A stretch of 64,000 nt of DNA from Branchiostoma floridae (GCF_000003815.2 NC_049981.1:13847035-13911034); one strand, 5' to 3'. Numbered from the stretch's first letter, positions 32,891 to 46,879 are shown. The notes: generated by a model not told the origin, from the sequence alone. Made by a program: numbers and translations.

Positions 32891-33699
32891 ATAACTTTAT
32901 ATATATATACACATGTTTTGACTTGTTGTGACCTGTACTTAGCTTGGTTGGGCAAAACTGTGCAATAAAGGTCTTCATTTTCTTCTCATAACCAAGTCAT
33001 GTTTTATATGTCTACAAGTGAAGTACAACCATTCTGACCATGCACCACACAAATTATTCCCAAGGTAGATGTCATCATAAAACTGTTGGTCAGCAAGGCA
33101 AATAATTCATAGACCCAAGTGCACACTGAGTCAGTTCCTATTATCATGGTGTATTCTGTTGTAAACAAGGAGGTTATACAACGTGATGTAAAGACTAAGA
33201 TTAACTTATGCATTTTTATCAAGGTTCCAGTTCTACTAAAAACTTGAAGAGGGATTTCGTAATTAATCACATGTAGCGACATTGAAAAAAAGTGCCGTCC
33301 CTCCTTCACATAAACGATGAGTAAATTCAAGGTATGAAGCTATTACAAATGTGTCATCAATATGTTTCGTGGAACTTCATCGTGTCCATAATATTTTGGT
33401 AACAGTTATCGTCATAATTTTTTTTTATAAGCCACAACTCTACAAAAACCTCGAAGCCGTTTGAGCAGAATAACGCAATGCACGGCAACGTTAACTTTTC
33501 AAAACTACACTAACGTCATAGAATTTCGGCCAGTAACATCTGTGTGGTAATAAAATCGAGCATGATGTTTGGATTAGATGTTGACAATCTCTTTACAAAC
33601 CTACTGTTTCGCTGAGAAATTACGCAAAAGTCAGGAAAACACAGTCCTCGACAACATCCAGCGGCGGCCATTTTGGCTGAATAATTGTAACCCCGAAGT

Positions 33700-33770
33700 G
33701 CCAGAATAAGCCAATCAGAGCCAGCTTTGCCACCCGCCGGTCCACCAATCAGGCGCTAGCGCCTGTTCAA
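33700..33770. promoter_or_regulatory. CCAAT-containing GC-rich patch, possible promoter
   Basis: AGCCAATCAGAGCC (33711) and CACCAATCAGGCGC (33746) lie 35 bp apart in locally GC-rich DNA. No transcript start or first exon could be assigned on either side. Confidence 0.25.
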
Positions 33771-34917
33771 TTTGTAGCGAGAGGCGTGTGATTTAGATCT
33801 CGGCCCCCCCCCCCCTCTCTCTCTTGTCTATCGTAAGGATATAGCGTAAGGATGACAGTAAGATAATCTGCGACTGTACATGTGTGGTCTAGAAGCACAA
33901 TTGCAAACCACTTGACAATAACACAAGACTTACACCAGGTATACCAGAAATAACACACACCAGTGTCCCATTTACAAGTGAAAACGCACATATATTTATT
34001 GCATTAGCAAATAACTTTTGTAAATGATGGTTGTCAACATGTTTTGCCGTGTACACGACGGCAAAGTACCTTCGTATACCAAAACACAAACATAGCAAAA
34101 AAGGGACACCAACTTGAATGCAAACTTACACTTCAGACTTAATTACCCAGTGAAACAGGATACAGACATAGTACGCGACATAATGTAGCGTCGCGTTCCT
34201 ACAGTTTAGGTAAGAGGACAGTAGTATTGCGTATATACATGCAAAGTCAGTAGAACAACATACACTGAAGTAGTGCAATACGATAGAATATGAAGAAAAT
34301 TTTCCTTCACTTCGTTTATGGGACAGAGAAAGATTGTATGTAAATCTGAAAGATGAGATTAACATATCTATATGTAGCATAAAAAAAGCCAGTGACTCAA
34401 GATCTAAAAGACACAGTCAACCTATTCGAGCATTGTTGTACTTATTTGCAATTTACCACATGTTCGTGCGTATAGCTGTGTTTCGGAATTTCATAACCGC
34501 GTGTAGAAAGAAAATTATTGCATCTGTTCATTCATTGCACAGTTTCACTGATTATCGTTGAACGGATTGAAGAAGTGAACGAATGACAGCACAAAGATAG
34601 GCTAGTAGTAATTAAGAAGTTATACAATCTTGATAGAAGAATGAGCATAATGTATAAAAAAAACAATAATAACTCAATGCTATTGTAAGATCTCATAGGG
34701 AAATTCAGACAAAATTATTTGAAACTATGTTCCATTACGAATATGCTACAACCATACAAAAGGTGACAAAAGTTCTGAATAAAGGATATCCAGATTTCAA
34801 CAAAAAAATACACGTTATTACAATGTATCATCGTCAGCTACATAGAGTTGATGTTGTCTCATGTCTATTCTGAAAACGTAACATTTTTTCTATCTATTAC
34901 TTTTCTTTACCATTGAA

Positions 34918-34923
34918 TTTATT
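34918..34923 (-). terminator. Candidate polyadenylation signal of the CILP-like gene
   Basis: AATAAA on the minus strand about 350 bp after the stop codon. Confidence 0.35.
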
Positions 34924-35273
34924 TCTTAACCTACTCAACAGGACTTGAAATGTCATAACAAAGCAAATACAGCCAAACACGTCCACATGTCATACATCTT
35001 ACATGGTTTTGTCACAACAGGCTACCGTCAACAACAGCACAAACACGACGGAAATAATGGTTGAACAACTCATAGTGCCGACAAAATGATTAAACTCTCA
35101 CTTACTTGCTGAAAGATGATTATGTTACCTAGACTTTAGTTAGAAGTTAGGGGCCTTCAACTTTGACCTCACGCATGCCCAGTTTACAATGTGTACTGGT
35201 TAATTGTGAGGGAAAACTCGAGCTGGAGATTATCTATTGATGTTCAGGTAGTTAAGAGCCTGCCAGTCCTGCC

Positions 35274-38200
35274 TCATCCTACGTTATTGATTGGGTTGAA
35301 AGTAGTCGAAGCGGGAACTGTTGGAATGAAAGTGTCGTCACATTTCTTACACCCACAGGCGGTCGTTATAGGGTAGTCAATGGGCGATAAAGTACCCGGT
35401 ATGAAGGGGCATAACAACCTCTTGGTACTGGTGGCCACGGGCCCGCAGCAGTACTCCAGCGGGTCCTGGCAGGAGCCGGGGTTGGTGTAGTTGTACGCGC
35501 TCCAGACGATGCACGGCACGATGGTACCGTTAGCGCACACGCCGATGTTGATCTCACTGATGAACTTGTTGCCCTGTTCCGGGTCCTGACATGGCACGGG
35601 CAGCTGGACGTACGACACGTTAGGCACGGTGTTACAGAACTCCGTACCGTTCGCTGGAGAAGGAGAGGGAAAAACAACCACGTTAGATTTTCAGGCTGAC
35701 GTCACCGCGATAAGTCACGTGACAGAAGATAGTGGGTCATTATCCCTTAACTCTGATGGTTGAAGGGTCGGTCAAAAGTGTTGTAGATGTATATAACTTT
35801 GTGTTAAAAAGAACATATTGATTGGAATAACAGATGGCTACATTTTAAAACTCAGGGAATACTAGTATTGTTGAGAAGTAAAAGACAGAGCTTTGGTGTG
35901 TGCAGTCAACAAATCCTGCAGGTTTCTTCTTCTGAAGTTGTCGAGTCTACACTCCTACCCATTTTGATATCTGGCAGCTTGAGTTTGCCCTTTTTTGTTT
36001 AGTCCGCAGGATTCTATACCATTTCTGCTGCCACTCGGTTGCAACGGTTATACTTACGATGGATAGTAAGGGTGGTGATGTTGGAGGTGGACTCTCCAGC
36101 AGGTGTTCTCGTCAGACAGCTGTAGTCTCCCGCGTCCTCTCGCGTGATGTTGTAAATCTCGAGCTCGTTGGTGTTGTTGTAGCCCCACTTCTCCGAGTCG
36201 AGGAGCACGTCATCTTTGTACCTGTAAAGGCACGGTTGAAAGCCGTGTATTTGAGAACAGCAGAAAATACCTGCAACACTACATGAAAAGACCATGTGAC
36301 AAATGAAAAGCAAATCATATGCCATGGGTGATGTATACATAGAAAGAAGAGACAGAAAGAAGGGAAGAGAGACATACAGACAGACAGATAGACATAGAGA
36401 AGAGTACGTGAATTAGATAATATTTGGATGCATGAAAGATCGGGAGAAGGATAGAAAAGTGAAAGGAATGGAACAAAGATTTCTTTACCCACCATTCGAA
36501 GTAGTCGGGTTCAGGGGTGCCCACTGCCCGACAGCACATGACGACGGACTGCCCCTCGTACCGCAGCTTGTGCAGAGGCTCCAGAAAATACGGCTCCTCT
36601 GTAGAGAACAAAAACAAGATGCACAATTTATACTCGCATCTTAAGTTTCGTAGCAAACGTAATGCCGTGATTGTACATGGAATGCTGTGCTCGGAATTCT
36701 TATACTAAATATCCAAGATTGTTTCACCGGGAACATCGACATGAGATATCACGTATAACGTCAGCTCCCTAAATATGCAGGGAAGCATTTTAGGATAGGC
36801 GTTAAATCCATAGAAAAATGGCGTACTTTGAATTATGTCATGGGTATGCTGAGCATGGTTGTAGACACAATTTTCTTTTTTCCACAGGAAGAAAATGGAG
36901 AGTCACTGAAGGGGGAAGGGGCACAAGCCTTGCTCATCAAAATAAACAATCAACAAGAAAATAGAGATTCACTGAAGGGGCACAAGCCTTGCTCATCAAA
37001 ATAAACAATCAACAAGAAAATGGAGAGTAACTGAAGGGGGAAGGGGCACAAACCTTGCTCATCAAAATATTAAACAATCAACATAAATTCTAGACTTTAG
37101 CTTGAGAAGCGGACCTCATTATGCCTCTTATTCGAACTCTATGCTATATTACGCTATGCTATGCTTAGAAGCCCAGGAAAGAGGCTGCCTACCGTACGGG
37201 TCTATCCGTGCCACGAGTTGCGTGGCCGTCTCGTTCATGCGAGCAGGCTGGACGTACTTCGGCATGTACTCGTCCCGCTCCAGCCGCACCGTGTTCTCAC
37301 CGTTAGCGCAGATACCGTAGATCACGAATTGTCCCGTTCTGTTACTCAGCCCCAGGATCTGTACCGAGTCTCCCAAGTACACCTATATATGAGGGACACA
37401 CAGACATTCTCAACGTTAAAGGAATGCCCTGTCCTTGGTACTGAAAAGGGGGTCACTAGGCTATGGGGTTGTCATGCTTAAGTACAGTTTTTTTTGTGAC
37501 ACACAATGGTGTGTCAAAGTTCACCTAAACCAAAAAAAATGTCACGGACTTGATATACGAACATGACAGCCCGCTATATATGAATGACTGACAGTTTGAT
37601 TTGTCCATCTCAACTGTAGTGTAAGGAAAGTTGCTGTTGCTTGGTGTTTTATGTGTCTAACTATGATGCATTTAGCTTCATCAATACGACTGACCCACCT
37701 TGACGAACTGCACGGGATCTCGCGTGACTTCATCGTACACCCAGCCCAGCATCACGTGACCCTTGCAGGTGCAGGCTGTGCAGTTCTCGTTCAGAGACCC
37801 CACGTCGCATATTCTCGCACAATCTAGGAGGGGAACACTTGGTCAACACTAAAATCATTTCAAAGGGCTCTCTAGGCATACGGGAACAAATAGAGACGTG
37901 ATAATGGGCATCAGACGTTCTGAACGTAATGATTTTATCAAAAATAGCAAGCGGTAAATCTTAACGACTGGGCTCGATCACATTTGTTGTAGAATTTCAT
38001 CACATGACTTAAGTTCCGTCAGGCTATGATTGAGAACGACCATCGACAAAGATCTAGGATAGCATTTTTCGTCACAAGACAGCTGCATTTTGCAAGGCAT
38101 ATGACATCAACTCTCAAAATTCCGCCTGGTGCCATAACGTCAATACCACCACATCAAAAACATTATCATAATAGAGGCATTGATATTTTGAACAATGTCA

Positions 38201-41200
38201 TCAACACTTAAATATCTAGAAGTGTATAGACCTTAGGATTACTAATGATGTATTGGTACATCCAGCTGGGTACATCTCTTTAAATCACTTCAATTCGGGT
38301 CTTTTAGGTATTTTCATGTCATGTGGCGGAATTATGAGTGTTAATGTTACACATGACTATCCACGACTATCCAGACTATCAATTTACGATCGTGCCACGA
38401 CCGTGCGAGGAATGTAATCAGTCCTATATGTAATCACCTGGGCAGTCCAAAGCCGCACTACACGGTTTATTCTCTATGGACTCGCCGAAGCACAACGGTT
38501 GGTCATTGGGGTGTGCATGCGGGTTCTCACACTCCCGTGTGCGCTTCTGCACCCCGCGGCCGCAAGTGGCACTGCAGACGGACCACAGGCCCCACTCACT
38601 CCACGTGCCGTTTACTGGAGTGGGAGAGATATCAAGACATGCATGTGGTCTATACAACATACAACATGTAGTGCAAAAAAAAAACACAATTCATTTCTTG
38701 GTCATCCATATTTTTGTGTCAAAGAAGCATTTAGGAACCTGGCAGGCTCCAATGATTTAGCATATATATGGTCGTATTTATTAATGAAATCAAACCAGTC
38801 CGAAATGAAAAAGTTGTCCTACAATGCGTCACTTACAGTTAACTAATAGACTTAAACAGTGAATCAGGCAAATAGCACTTATGAGAAAAAAACTGTTTTG
38901 TTTTAATGATACAATTTAGGTTCAAACGGCTGATAGTAACGTTACTGTTAACTATACCAGATTCAGATATTGAAAATAAATGAAAAGGGCAATACTCACT
39001 TCCGATGTGTTTCTCTGAAAATAAATAAGAGAAAAGAAATTATTTAGGCTGCAGCTGTTACAACTTAGATATTACGTTAATATTTGACATTTTAGTATTC
39101 AACGATGCAACAAATATCTGTTGTAGGGAGGTCAGCGATATATAGTACAGGTCATCACCATACCAAAGCTATGTTACCGTTTGAAACTGAAATATGCGTA
39201 ATTGATAAATCTTGTATTCATGTGTAAATAACATGTAACGTTATGTACAAACAACGCAGAATGTAATGTATTGTGTTAAATGCAATACAATACTACGAAA
39301 AGACGTCGAACGCAATTCAGACCTTAAGGCTTTTTCATCAATAAATCATTCGATTGGTTACTTGATTGATTGACTATAATTGATTGACGTCTATGGCTAT
39401 TACATGACGTACTATGCTGCGAAGCGACAGTTCGCACAACAACCACTTTCTAATCAAAGTACAGAAGTTTTTACTTCCAATGTTCCTTTTATATATTTTC
39501 ACAACACACCTGGTCAAATCTTAACAATTGTCCCTTTCTTAATGGTCGCCCTGACCAGAGAAACCTATCCCCTGACGTAATGCTTCAAATTTAATGTGGA
39601 GTGCATAGCAAGCGTGGGTTCATGTATGAATGTCTCATTAATATTCCAGTCCTTAAAAGCCTTCAGCCATGACTCAGACTTAGTCCATTCAATAGAAGTT
39701 AAATATTAACCATGCGCATTCAGAGACTCCACGGGTGTTGTTTGTGTGCGATTTTTCAACCCACGGTGTATACATGGTATACGTACCTGGCACAGGTCGT
39801 TACAAATCTATGATTCATCTGTTTACATGGTGATTTCACATTTTATCTTTATCACTTTGATTACAGCGAATTTTAGTAGTAAAATTGCACACATATCTTT
39901 TACGGTCGACATGAACCAAAAGGTTAGTATAGGCCTAACCATATGTAAGACAGAAATTAAGGATAAGGATACGACATTTTGCAATGAAGTGGAAAACTAT
40001 ACAATTACAATCTTCAGTACAACACCGTGTGCATGTCTCGATATACTGCTGTGTTTGCGGGTGGCTGTTAGTATTGTAAACGGTTTAATGTTCACGAGTT
40101 GGGCGATACGAATTTCGTGGTGGATATAAAAGACAGATTTGCAAAGTTGCCTTTGAAGGACAATAGAGTGAAAAGTGTGACAGAGTTCAGTGCAATCACA
40201 TACACGGGACTGACCTACCATATGTTAGCTCTAAGTCTACATCTTCACTAGCTCTGTTACCGTGCTTTAGTGCCCACTAACTGAAGCGTCGATGAAAACA
40301 AACGAAGCCGACCCAGTGATTCAGTCATGAGCTGGCATGAAGAAAACAAACTCAACAAGCCTGACATATCGTGACCTCCAAGACCCCCATACCTTCAACA
40401 CGCTCATATGCAGTAATACTATACAACACAGACACCTCTAGATCCTTCAAATAAAGTACGCGTACGAATCCATTTGTTATCACTGTGACTGAACTCATCG
40501 TTGTGCTATGGATATCAACGTGACCCATATATTTGATCCTTTCTATCTTGACCAAAGAAAAGTATTTTTATTCAAGAAATAAAAGTCATGTCATACACAT
40601 TTTCCAGATTGCCATTGAAAATATGGCAGAAATTGTGCAGATATCTGGATCCAGAATAATGCAATATAAAGCAACTACTTTGTAGCTGCAGCACTTCAGT
40701 ATCCGCACCATTTGCCTTTGCAATTGACCTTTGTTTACAACACAAGTCACAATGCTAACAAGTTATAACGGTAAGATAACGTTGGACCGGTTCAAACTGT
40801 AACCTCTATAAAAATTACAATTATATTTTTTACTGAATGGACATTGGCCATAACGCAATTCTTATTTTCTCCCAAGACATCGAAATGAAAAAAAAAGAAA
40901 GACCAAAGTTTTAGCTGGAATTCATAACTTCTTTTGAAAAGTGTCATTTGGAACTGCGTGTATTCAGATAAACGTTACAGTGACCTAAAATGGCTGAAAT
41001 GGATAGTACGACTTTCAATCCAATTGGTTCAACTCTTCCGTGTCATTTCAGGTTCAGCAAAACTAAAAATGCGCAAAAGGATGGGTCAAACGCATTTTTA
41101 CAATCAACTATTGCAACATAGCACCATCCGAGTTTTAACTACATTAATAGTCTCATTAGATAGATACCTATATAGTCGGACCATAGATTTCTACCTACGT

Positions 41201-42205
41201 TTACGTCTATTACTAGTTTATATAAATGTAATCATGTTTACTAAATTGAATTTCGCCCACAGTGATATACAAACGCCAGTTGAATAATTAGAATTCTTCA
41301 TGCTCATGATACACGCATATCATATTTCCTACTGATACCGCGACTCGAGCTCAGTTTCCTACATTTACCTAGCTATCATTGGCAATGATTGCTGAAATAT
41401 TTCTGAAACATTTTATGAAGCAAACAACACCATTTCGAACGCCGATGTTGACATACGCCATTGTACAAGGGTAAACCAGTCGCCATTGTAACAAAAACTT
41501 CCCTTTTTTCGTTCTATCTACAATGAGTTGAACCGTAGTGGCCTAGAAACCCAAGCTCTGGTAAGACTAGGCAATAGAAACGGCCGATTCATATCATGCG
41601 CATCAAATCTTGTATGACGACATTATAATCTTACTACTGAAAGCCACATAGCTGTTATCAGTAAGTCACAAACGGTCCTATTTTCGATACAATGAGGCTT
41701 ACAAGATTTATAGACGACTTTAAAAGCACGTCAACAATAAACATAACGGCATGAATAGCAACAGACAAAGTCTTCCTTAACCCGTGAAAATAAAAGGGAG
41801 TGGAGCAATTGCAACTTGCTTTCTAACTGAACCCTGAAATAGTCTATTTTACAGCTCGTTGTACTAGTACTATGGACAGTTTTGAATTTTGAACCCCCGT
41901 ATGGCGCCAAAATTTGTCATGTGTGAGTAGGTAAAGAATAATATGAAGAGCTTACCTAGTTGTGGTTCCACTGCCATTTTGAACACCACGAAATAGCCGA
42001 CACAGGCAAGGCCTCCCAGTAGCGCCAAGACGAAGATAGTGGTAACACATGGGCACAAGATGCCACGTTTTTTCCTCTCTCGGTGATCTCTGGGTTCGTA
42101 GCGGAAATCGTCGATTCCCATACTGCTGACGGTCCGGTTGTGGTCATCGTCGAAAAACGACTTGATCCCCGCCCCATCTTTGTAAGACGACCCCGCTTCG
42201 CTCAT
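35274..42205 (-). CDS. CILP-like type II membrane protein (TSP1, regulatory-like domain, Ig)
   Basis: Minus-strand exons 41956..42205, 39000..39014, 38438..38614, 37699..37823, 37193..37382, 36493..36598, 36058..36221 and 35274..35653 join in frame to 468 residues. Residues 1-48 are hydrophilic, 49-74 a membrane helix (CVTTIFVLALLGGLACVGYF), with RKKR on its inner side: a type II signal anchor. Then a thrombospondin type 1 repeat (89-147, WSEWGLWS, CSATCGRG), a Cys pair CTAC-C-GHVMLG opening a carboxypeptidase-regulatory-like beta-sandwich (about 165-250), an Ig domain (253-342, VVMCCRAVG...DAGDYSC) and a Cys-rich C-terminal region (to 468) with GVCANGT and CGCKKC. This order matches the N-terminal half of cartilage intermediate layer proteins, which are secreted matrix proteins of over 1100 residues; here the rest is absent and a membrane anchor is added. 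Exon 2 is only 15 bases. Confidence 0.85.
36888..37085. repeat. Three-copy tandem repeat (about 60-70 bp unit) in a CILP-like gene intron
   Basis: The unit CAATCAACAAGAAAATGGAG, AGTCACTGAAGGGG, CACAAGCCTTGCTCATC, AAAATAAA occurs three times; the middle copy lacks a GGAAGGGG segment. Confidence 0.85.
38040..38100. repeat. Dispersed repeat fragment (partner of 16023-16080)
   Basis: ATCGACAAAGATCT followed by TCACAAGACAGCTGCATTTTG; see the matching entry at 16 kb. Confidence 0.45.
38126..38343. repeat. MITE-like repeat, copy 2 (intron of the CILP-like gene)
   Basis: Begins CTGGTGCCATAACG and ends GTGGCGGAATTATGAGTGTT, which are imperfect inverted ends, with the inner landmarks of the 6792-6945 copy plus about 60 extra bp. 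Confidence 0.5.
39015..41955. other. Intron 1 of the CILP-like gene (2.9 kb)
   Basis: No embedded gene or identifiable mobile element was seen; AT-rich throughout. Confidence 0.5.
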
Positions 42206-42924
42206 CTTCCAAACCTTTACAAGAAAATTTTCTCTCAAAATATCCGAATAACGTCTTGCTCAAACGGTATTTCGAGACTGGACTCTGTCTGGGTTTGAAA
42301 CAAACGGTAAAAAAGATGGCCGACTGGTCTGTTTGCCCGGTTTAAGTTGCAGATGGTTACAGTTTAACCAGCCGACACTATTTGAACTGTGATGTAAGGT
42401 GGGGCGACTGGACGGTACGTCATTTTGTTTACCTGTAGGGGTTAGCCAGGTGTCAACAAACCCCAGGGTTTGTTTTGCGGATTAGGGTGCTAAGACTTTC
42501 GAAATATGTTTTTATTTCACCTTCGTCATCTCACGTTTCTATACAAAACACTTGAAATTGTTAAGTACCTTAAAACAGTTAAGGTTTGTAAAGTTACGAA
42601 TTCAACGTTTATGCAGAAATCAATCATTACAAATCATTCAAGTTCAAACGGATTTGGGATATAGAAGTAATTTAATAGCATGTTCTTCATTATTCTTTTG
42701 AACGTATATCGAGAATTGTAAAATATCCAAAAAATGTTTTAGTTTTACACGCGTATTTATGAGGAACAGGTGACATTGGGAAGTTTACTTATGCGCATGG
42801 CATGACGGGAGTTTTTATGGGCATGCGTATTAGATACCTAACCGCCATCTTTGATTTGGCCAGTTTTGATGTTTGTATTTTTTCCGTCCAAAGTTTTTCT
42901 TCGTACAGCTGTTTGACGTGAGCC
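42206..42924. promoter_or_regulatory. Shared 5' region of the CILP-like gene and centrin-3
   Basis: The two start codons face away from each other across 719 bp, so both promoters must lie here. No TATA box was recognised. The bases just before the centrin ATG (TGAGCCATGAG) give a good Kozak context. Confidence 0.45.
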
Positions 42925-44888
42925 ATGAGTCTGTCTTTGAGGTGAGAGGAACTTGAGATATTGTCAATTTGAGATATCCAAAACAATGTACTAAAACTGT
43001 GTGTTTTGGGGGTGAAAATTCGAGATAGTTTTGACGAGGCGATATAAATTTTGGGGAGGGGGGTAGCAAACAAGTGGCGGTTTGTAGATAATTGTTTATT
43101 CTCGAAAAATAATGGCACAGAAGATTTGTATAGGACGTAATCAAATTTTGATAACGTTAATTTGAAAAAAAAAATCGTGTTCCTAGTTTTGATGATGAAA
43201 GGCATTGCGTAAGTAACACAACAAGTTTGGGGTTTGTCTTTTCGCTTTGTCTAGCACTAGCACTAGCACTAGCAGTCTACTCAAGAAGCTTGGTCTACTG
43301 AGGTAGCCTGTCTCACAGTGTCTGTCCCAATTTGCAATTTATACTACAGCCAGCAGTGCTAAATTGTACAAACTTAGTGCAGATACTGGTGACTGGACAG
43401 TTACCAAAGCTTAGTTTAAGTAAGATACAGTCTGGACTGAAGTGTGCCATCTCTGCCTTGTCATCTAGATGTTTTGCTTGTACAGAGATTTTCCAACAAA
43501 GAATTTGTTTGTATGCCTACTAGTATAAGATGTCATTTTCTAAACTACTAAGTATATAGCTAGTCATCATGTTGAATAGTATAGGTGTCATGTCCTCATT
43601 ATTTTGGTGGACAGGAAGCATGAAAATATTAAAGACATAAACAGTATCTGACTTGTTTGTCCTACTCTAGATCTGACTTCGGTATGGACAAGTCCAAACG
43701 TCGGAAGCGCCGAGAACTGACAGAAGAACAGAAACAGGAAATTAAGGAGGCCTTCGAGCTGTTTGACACTGACAAGGATCATGCCATTGATTACCATGAA
43801 CTCAAGGTAATGTTGTAATTTCTACCTTCAATATTTATTATAACTTGCGTAGTACACAAAAATAGCCTAAAATGCAAATCAGCTAACACAAAAATTGGTA
43901 AAAATCTTCAGATATCCTGATTTAGTAATCACAAGCTTTAAATGTAACTGTGTAAGTGGAATCTATTTTGTAAACCAATCAATTTTGCATACCGTTTTCC
44001 CAATCAGGTGGCCATGCGTGCTCTGGGATTTGACGTCAAGAAAGCTGATGTGCTGAAGATTCTACGGGACTACGATAGGGAAGCCACGGGGAAAATTTCT
44101 TATGAAGACTTCTCGGAAGTCAGTAAGTAAAAACATCTATATCTAGCCAGATGATGGAAAAATATAGTAAAAAGTAAAAGATCTAATTAAAATGTTATTT
44201 TCAAACAGGTGACTTGCCCAGTGGCAGTTGATTCTTACTAATTTCTTGTTGATTTCTAACAAGAAGATTTTTTCTAATGCCCAGTTGATTTTGTATAATA
44301 TCCTGTTGATTTCTGATGATATCTTACAACATTGATTTCTATTAACACCCTAATGATTTTCTGATAACACCCTGATGATTTCTGATAAGTCCCTGATAAT
44401 TTCCAATAACACCCTGATGATTTCTCCCAGTGACAGACATGATGCTAGACCGTGACCCCAGGGAAGAGGTGATGAAGGCATTCCGTTTGTTCGACGATGA
44501 TGACTCCGGGAAGATCAGCTTGCGGAACCTGCGCCGAGTGGCGCGGGAACTCGGCGAGAACATGACAGACGAGGAGCTGAGGGCCATGATCGACGAGTTT
44601 GACAAGGATGGAGACGGTGAAAGTGAGTCACAACCTTTATTTTACTGATGTTATGATACAATTTTCATCCTGATATTGATAATGTTTTTCCAGTCAGGTA
44701 CAGAATTGAGCATTTCCCTCACTTGTGAAAAACTAAGAGAATGGCCACCTCTTCATAAAACATGGACCTGACATTTACAGCATTTACAATATGTTGTAAC
44801 ATGAATACTTTTGATACTTATCTCTCTCTCTCTTTCTTTTACAGTCAATGAGGAGGAGTTCCATGCCATCATGACGGGAGACACGTAA
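42925..44888 (+). CDS. CETN3: Centrin-3
   Basis: Exons 42925..42941, 43671..43806, 44008..44122, 44431..44622 and 44845..44888 join to 167 residues, the same length as vertebrate centrin-3. The start MSLSLR comes from a 17-base coding exon and matches the family N-terminus. The signature [64 protein letters not shown] and [14 protein letters not shown] shows four EF-hand motifs; loops 1, 3 and 4 carry full acidic ligand sets, while loop 2 ([12 protein letters not shown]) is less acidic. Centrins are calcium-binding proteins of centrioles and basal bodies. The 3' UTR probably reaches one of the AATAAA sites at 46182 or 46373. The gene converges on the Rieske gene. Confidence 0.97.
43250..43275. 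repeat. Hexamer tandem repeat in centrin-3 intron 1
   Basis: Four units of CTAGCA in a row. Confidence 0.85.
44270..44428. repeat. Degenerate minisatellite in centrin-3 intron 3
   Basis: Words of the type CCTGATGATTTCTGATAACAC repeat every 20-23 bp up to the splice acceptor of exon 4, so the repeat supplies part of the polypyrimidine tract. Confidence 0.7.
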
Positions 44889-46879
44889 AGCATTCTCAAA
44901 CAAGCCAAATATTACAACCACCATCAATCTGTTCTGTCATTTAGATTATAGTCTTGCTATATACTTTTAACACTCAAAACTCAGACATCATATTTATTCT
45001 GGTATCCTCTCATTCAGCAAGATGTATATAGGCTGTATTTGCTGTACCTCTTCAATAGGAAAACATATGTTTTTCTGTCACAACTTGATTTACCATGTTT
45101 TTCTGTCCATATTCCTACAAAATCACACCTTGCATCAAAAAGGTGATGGCTGTGTCATGGGTCATGATTGTAGACCCCTACCTTTAACCCTGTGAAGATT
45201 TACATTGAGAAGTGTTTGATTTTTTTAAAAAGATGTACAAACTTAATACACATGTCTGAGTTGTAAACTATTATCCCAGGGGCTATTTCATCTAGATGTC
45301 TCAAGAATTGTAAGGAAAATATTTGAAATCTAATAATTTAGGTGGAGAACAATTCTGAATTTCATACATAGAAGGGTTACAAAGAGCATAAAAAATGTTC
45401 CTTACCAGCTTTTTCATGAGACTTCTAAATGGAGCAACCCTATATTAATCAGTTAGTAGATTTTGATAAAAAAATATGTGATGTTCATGTATGATAGGCT
45501 AGTAACTCTGCTATTTAATCTTTTCTAATCTAAATTGTAGTCTTTTCATTCAATCTATATTAGTTATAGATATCAGATCAAGTAGTGAGGGTTAATTATA
45601 TTCTCTATCTATAGTTTATTGATGGATATTTTTTCTTCCCCTCATGAGTTGTATGGGGTTTTCAGAGGGTTTCTCTCTTTTGTTTGTCTCGTGATGCACT
45701 GCACATGTATACTATTTTGTAGTTTACAGTCACAAGTACCACTCAGTGAGGAAAATAGGAAGTGTCCTCTATTTTTTGTTATTTTTGATACAAATGTAGA
45801 TGACATTTAAAGGTTCACTCTACATACCTTTTCGCCACTTTGCAGCTTTCTTCTAAAATATGATCAACAGCATGAAAAATATTGTCAACAAATGCCAAAC
45901 CTGTCATTAGTTACCACTTAAAAAATGGTCGCAGTCACAAGTGGTCAACATAGACAGGATATTTTAGTCTTGGGTAAATGAAGTAAGTTACCTAATAGGG
46001 GACCACTAAAATATGGCCACAATAGCAAGGTGTTCTTATGCAGAGATGGTCACTAGTAGTATAGGTTTGACTATATTTCATCATACTATACAAGTCGCTT
46101 GCACATTTTGAGGTACATGTAGTATGTTTGTAAGCTAAACTCTTACGGTTTACATCATGTACATACCTTTGTATGGTAGACAATAAATGAATAGTACAGT
46201 TTGCAGTTTGTTTCCCATGCAATGAACAGAAATAGTATAGTTAAGGTATTAGTAGTAGTATAGTAGTCAATATTCACAAATAATTGCCTTGCACAAAACA
46301 TTCAAAATTCTCATAGTGTAGCTTTTTATACATTTTTCTTCTCAGCAACTTTGTTACCACTAACTAACACAAAAAAATAAATTCTTCGATGTGCTGTACC
46401 AATGGTCTTGTTTTGATTATTTTTTTAAACGTAGATGGTTGTAGTAGAGAAGAGAAAGATTGGCAAAGTGCCAGTACTTCATGCTTATGGATAAAGGTGA
46501 TTATTGTGTCTGCATTTTTTCATCCTAGGCTTTTCAGCCAAACTAGCCATAACAGAACTGGTTGTGGAGAATGTCTATCTATGACACAAGTAGTTCTATG
46601 CAGAGCTTGGATAAATAAGGTTTTCTACAAGCCAAAAATGGTTAGGCTTATGTTTACTAGACTTTGAAATTGTATTTGACATACACTTGTACACTACCAA
46701 TTGTTTTTCACATATAAATCCACTAAAACATGAAGCACAAAAATATTGCCCTTCTTTGTCTTTGAGTCATACAATATTTCATATACATATTGCAGAGAAG
46801 CTGCTTACTTGAGTGACGTTGTCACTCTGTGACGGAGGGTAATTTGTTTGATTTTGATTTGACAAATAGATTCCGTGTA
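44889..46879. other. Centrin-3 3' UTR and intergenic space
   Basis: AT-rich; AATAAA at 46182 and 46373. The 3' end of the minus-strand Rieske gene enters from the right. Nothing else was seen. Confidence 0.5.

Larger units (their letters stand above)
32891..35273. other. Intergenic region, no gene seen
   Basis: Mostly AT-rich. A short GC-rich patch lies at 33650-33800, ending in a C14 tract and CT repeat. No conserved open frame. Confidence 0.45.
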
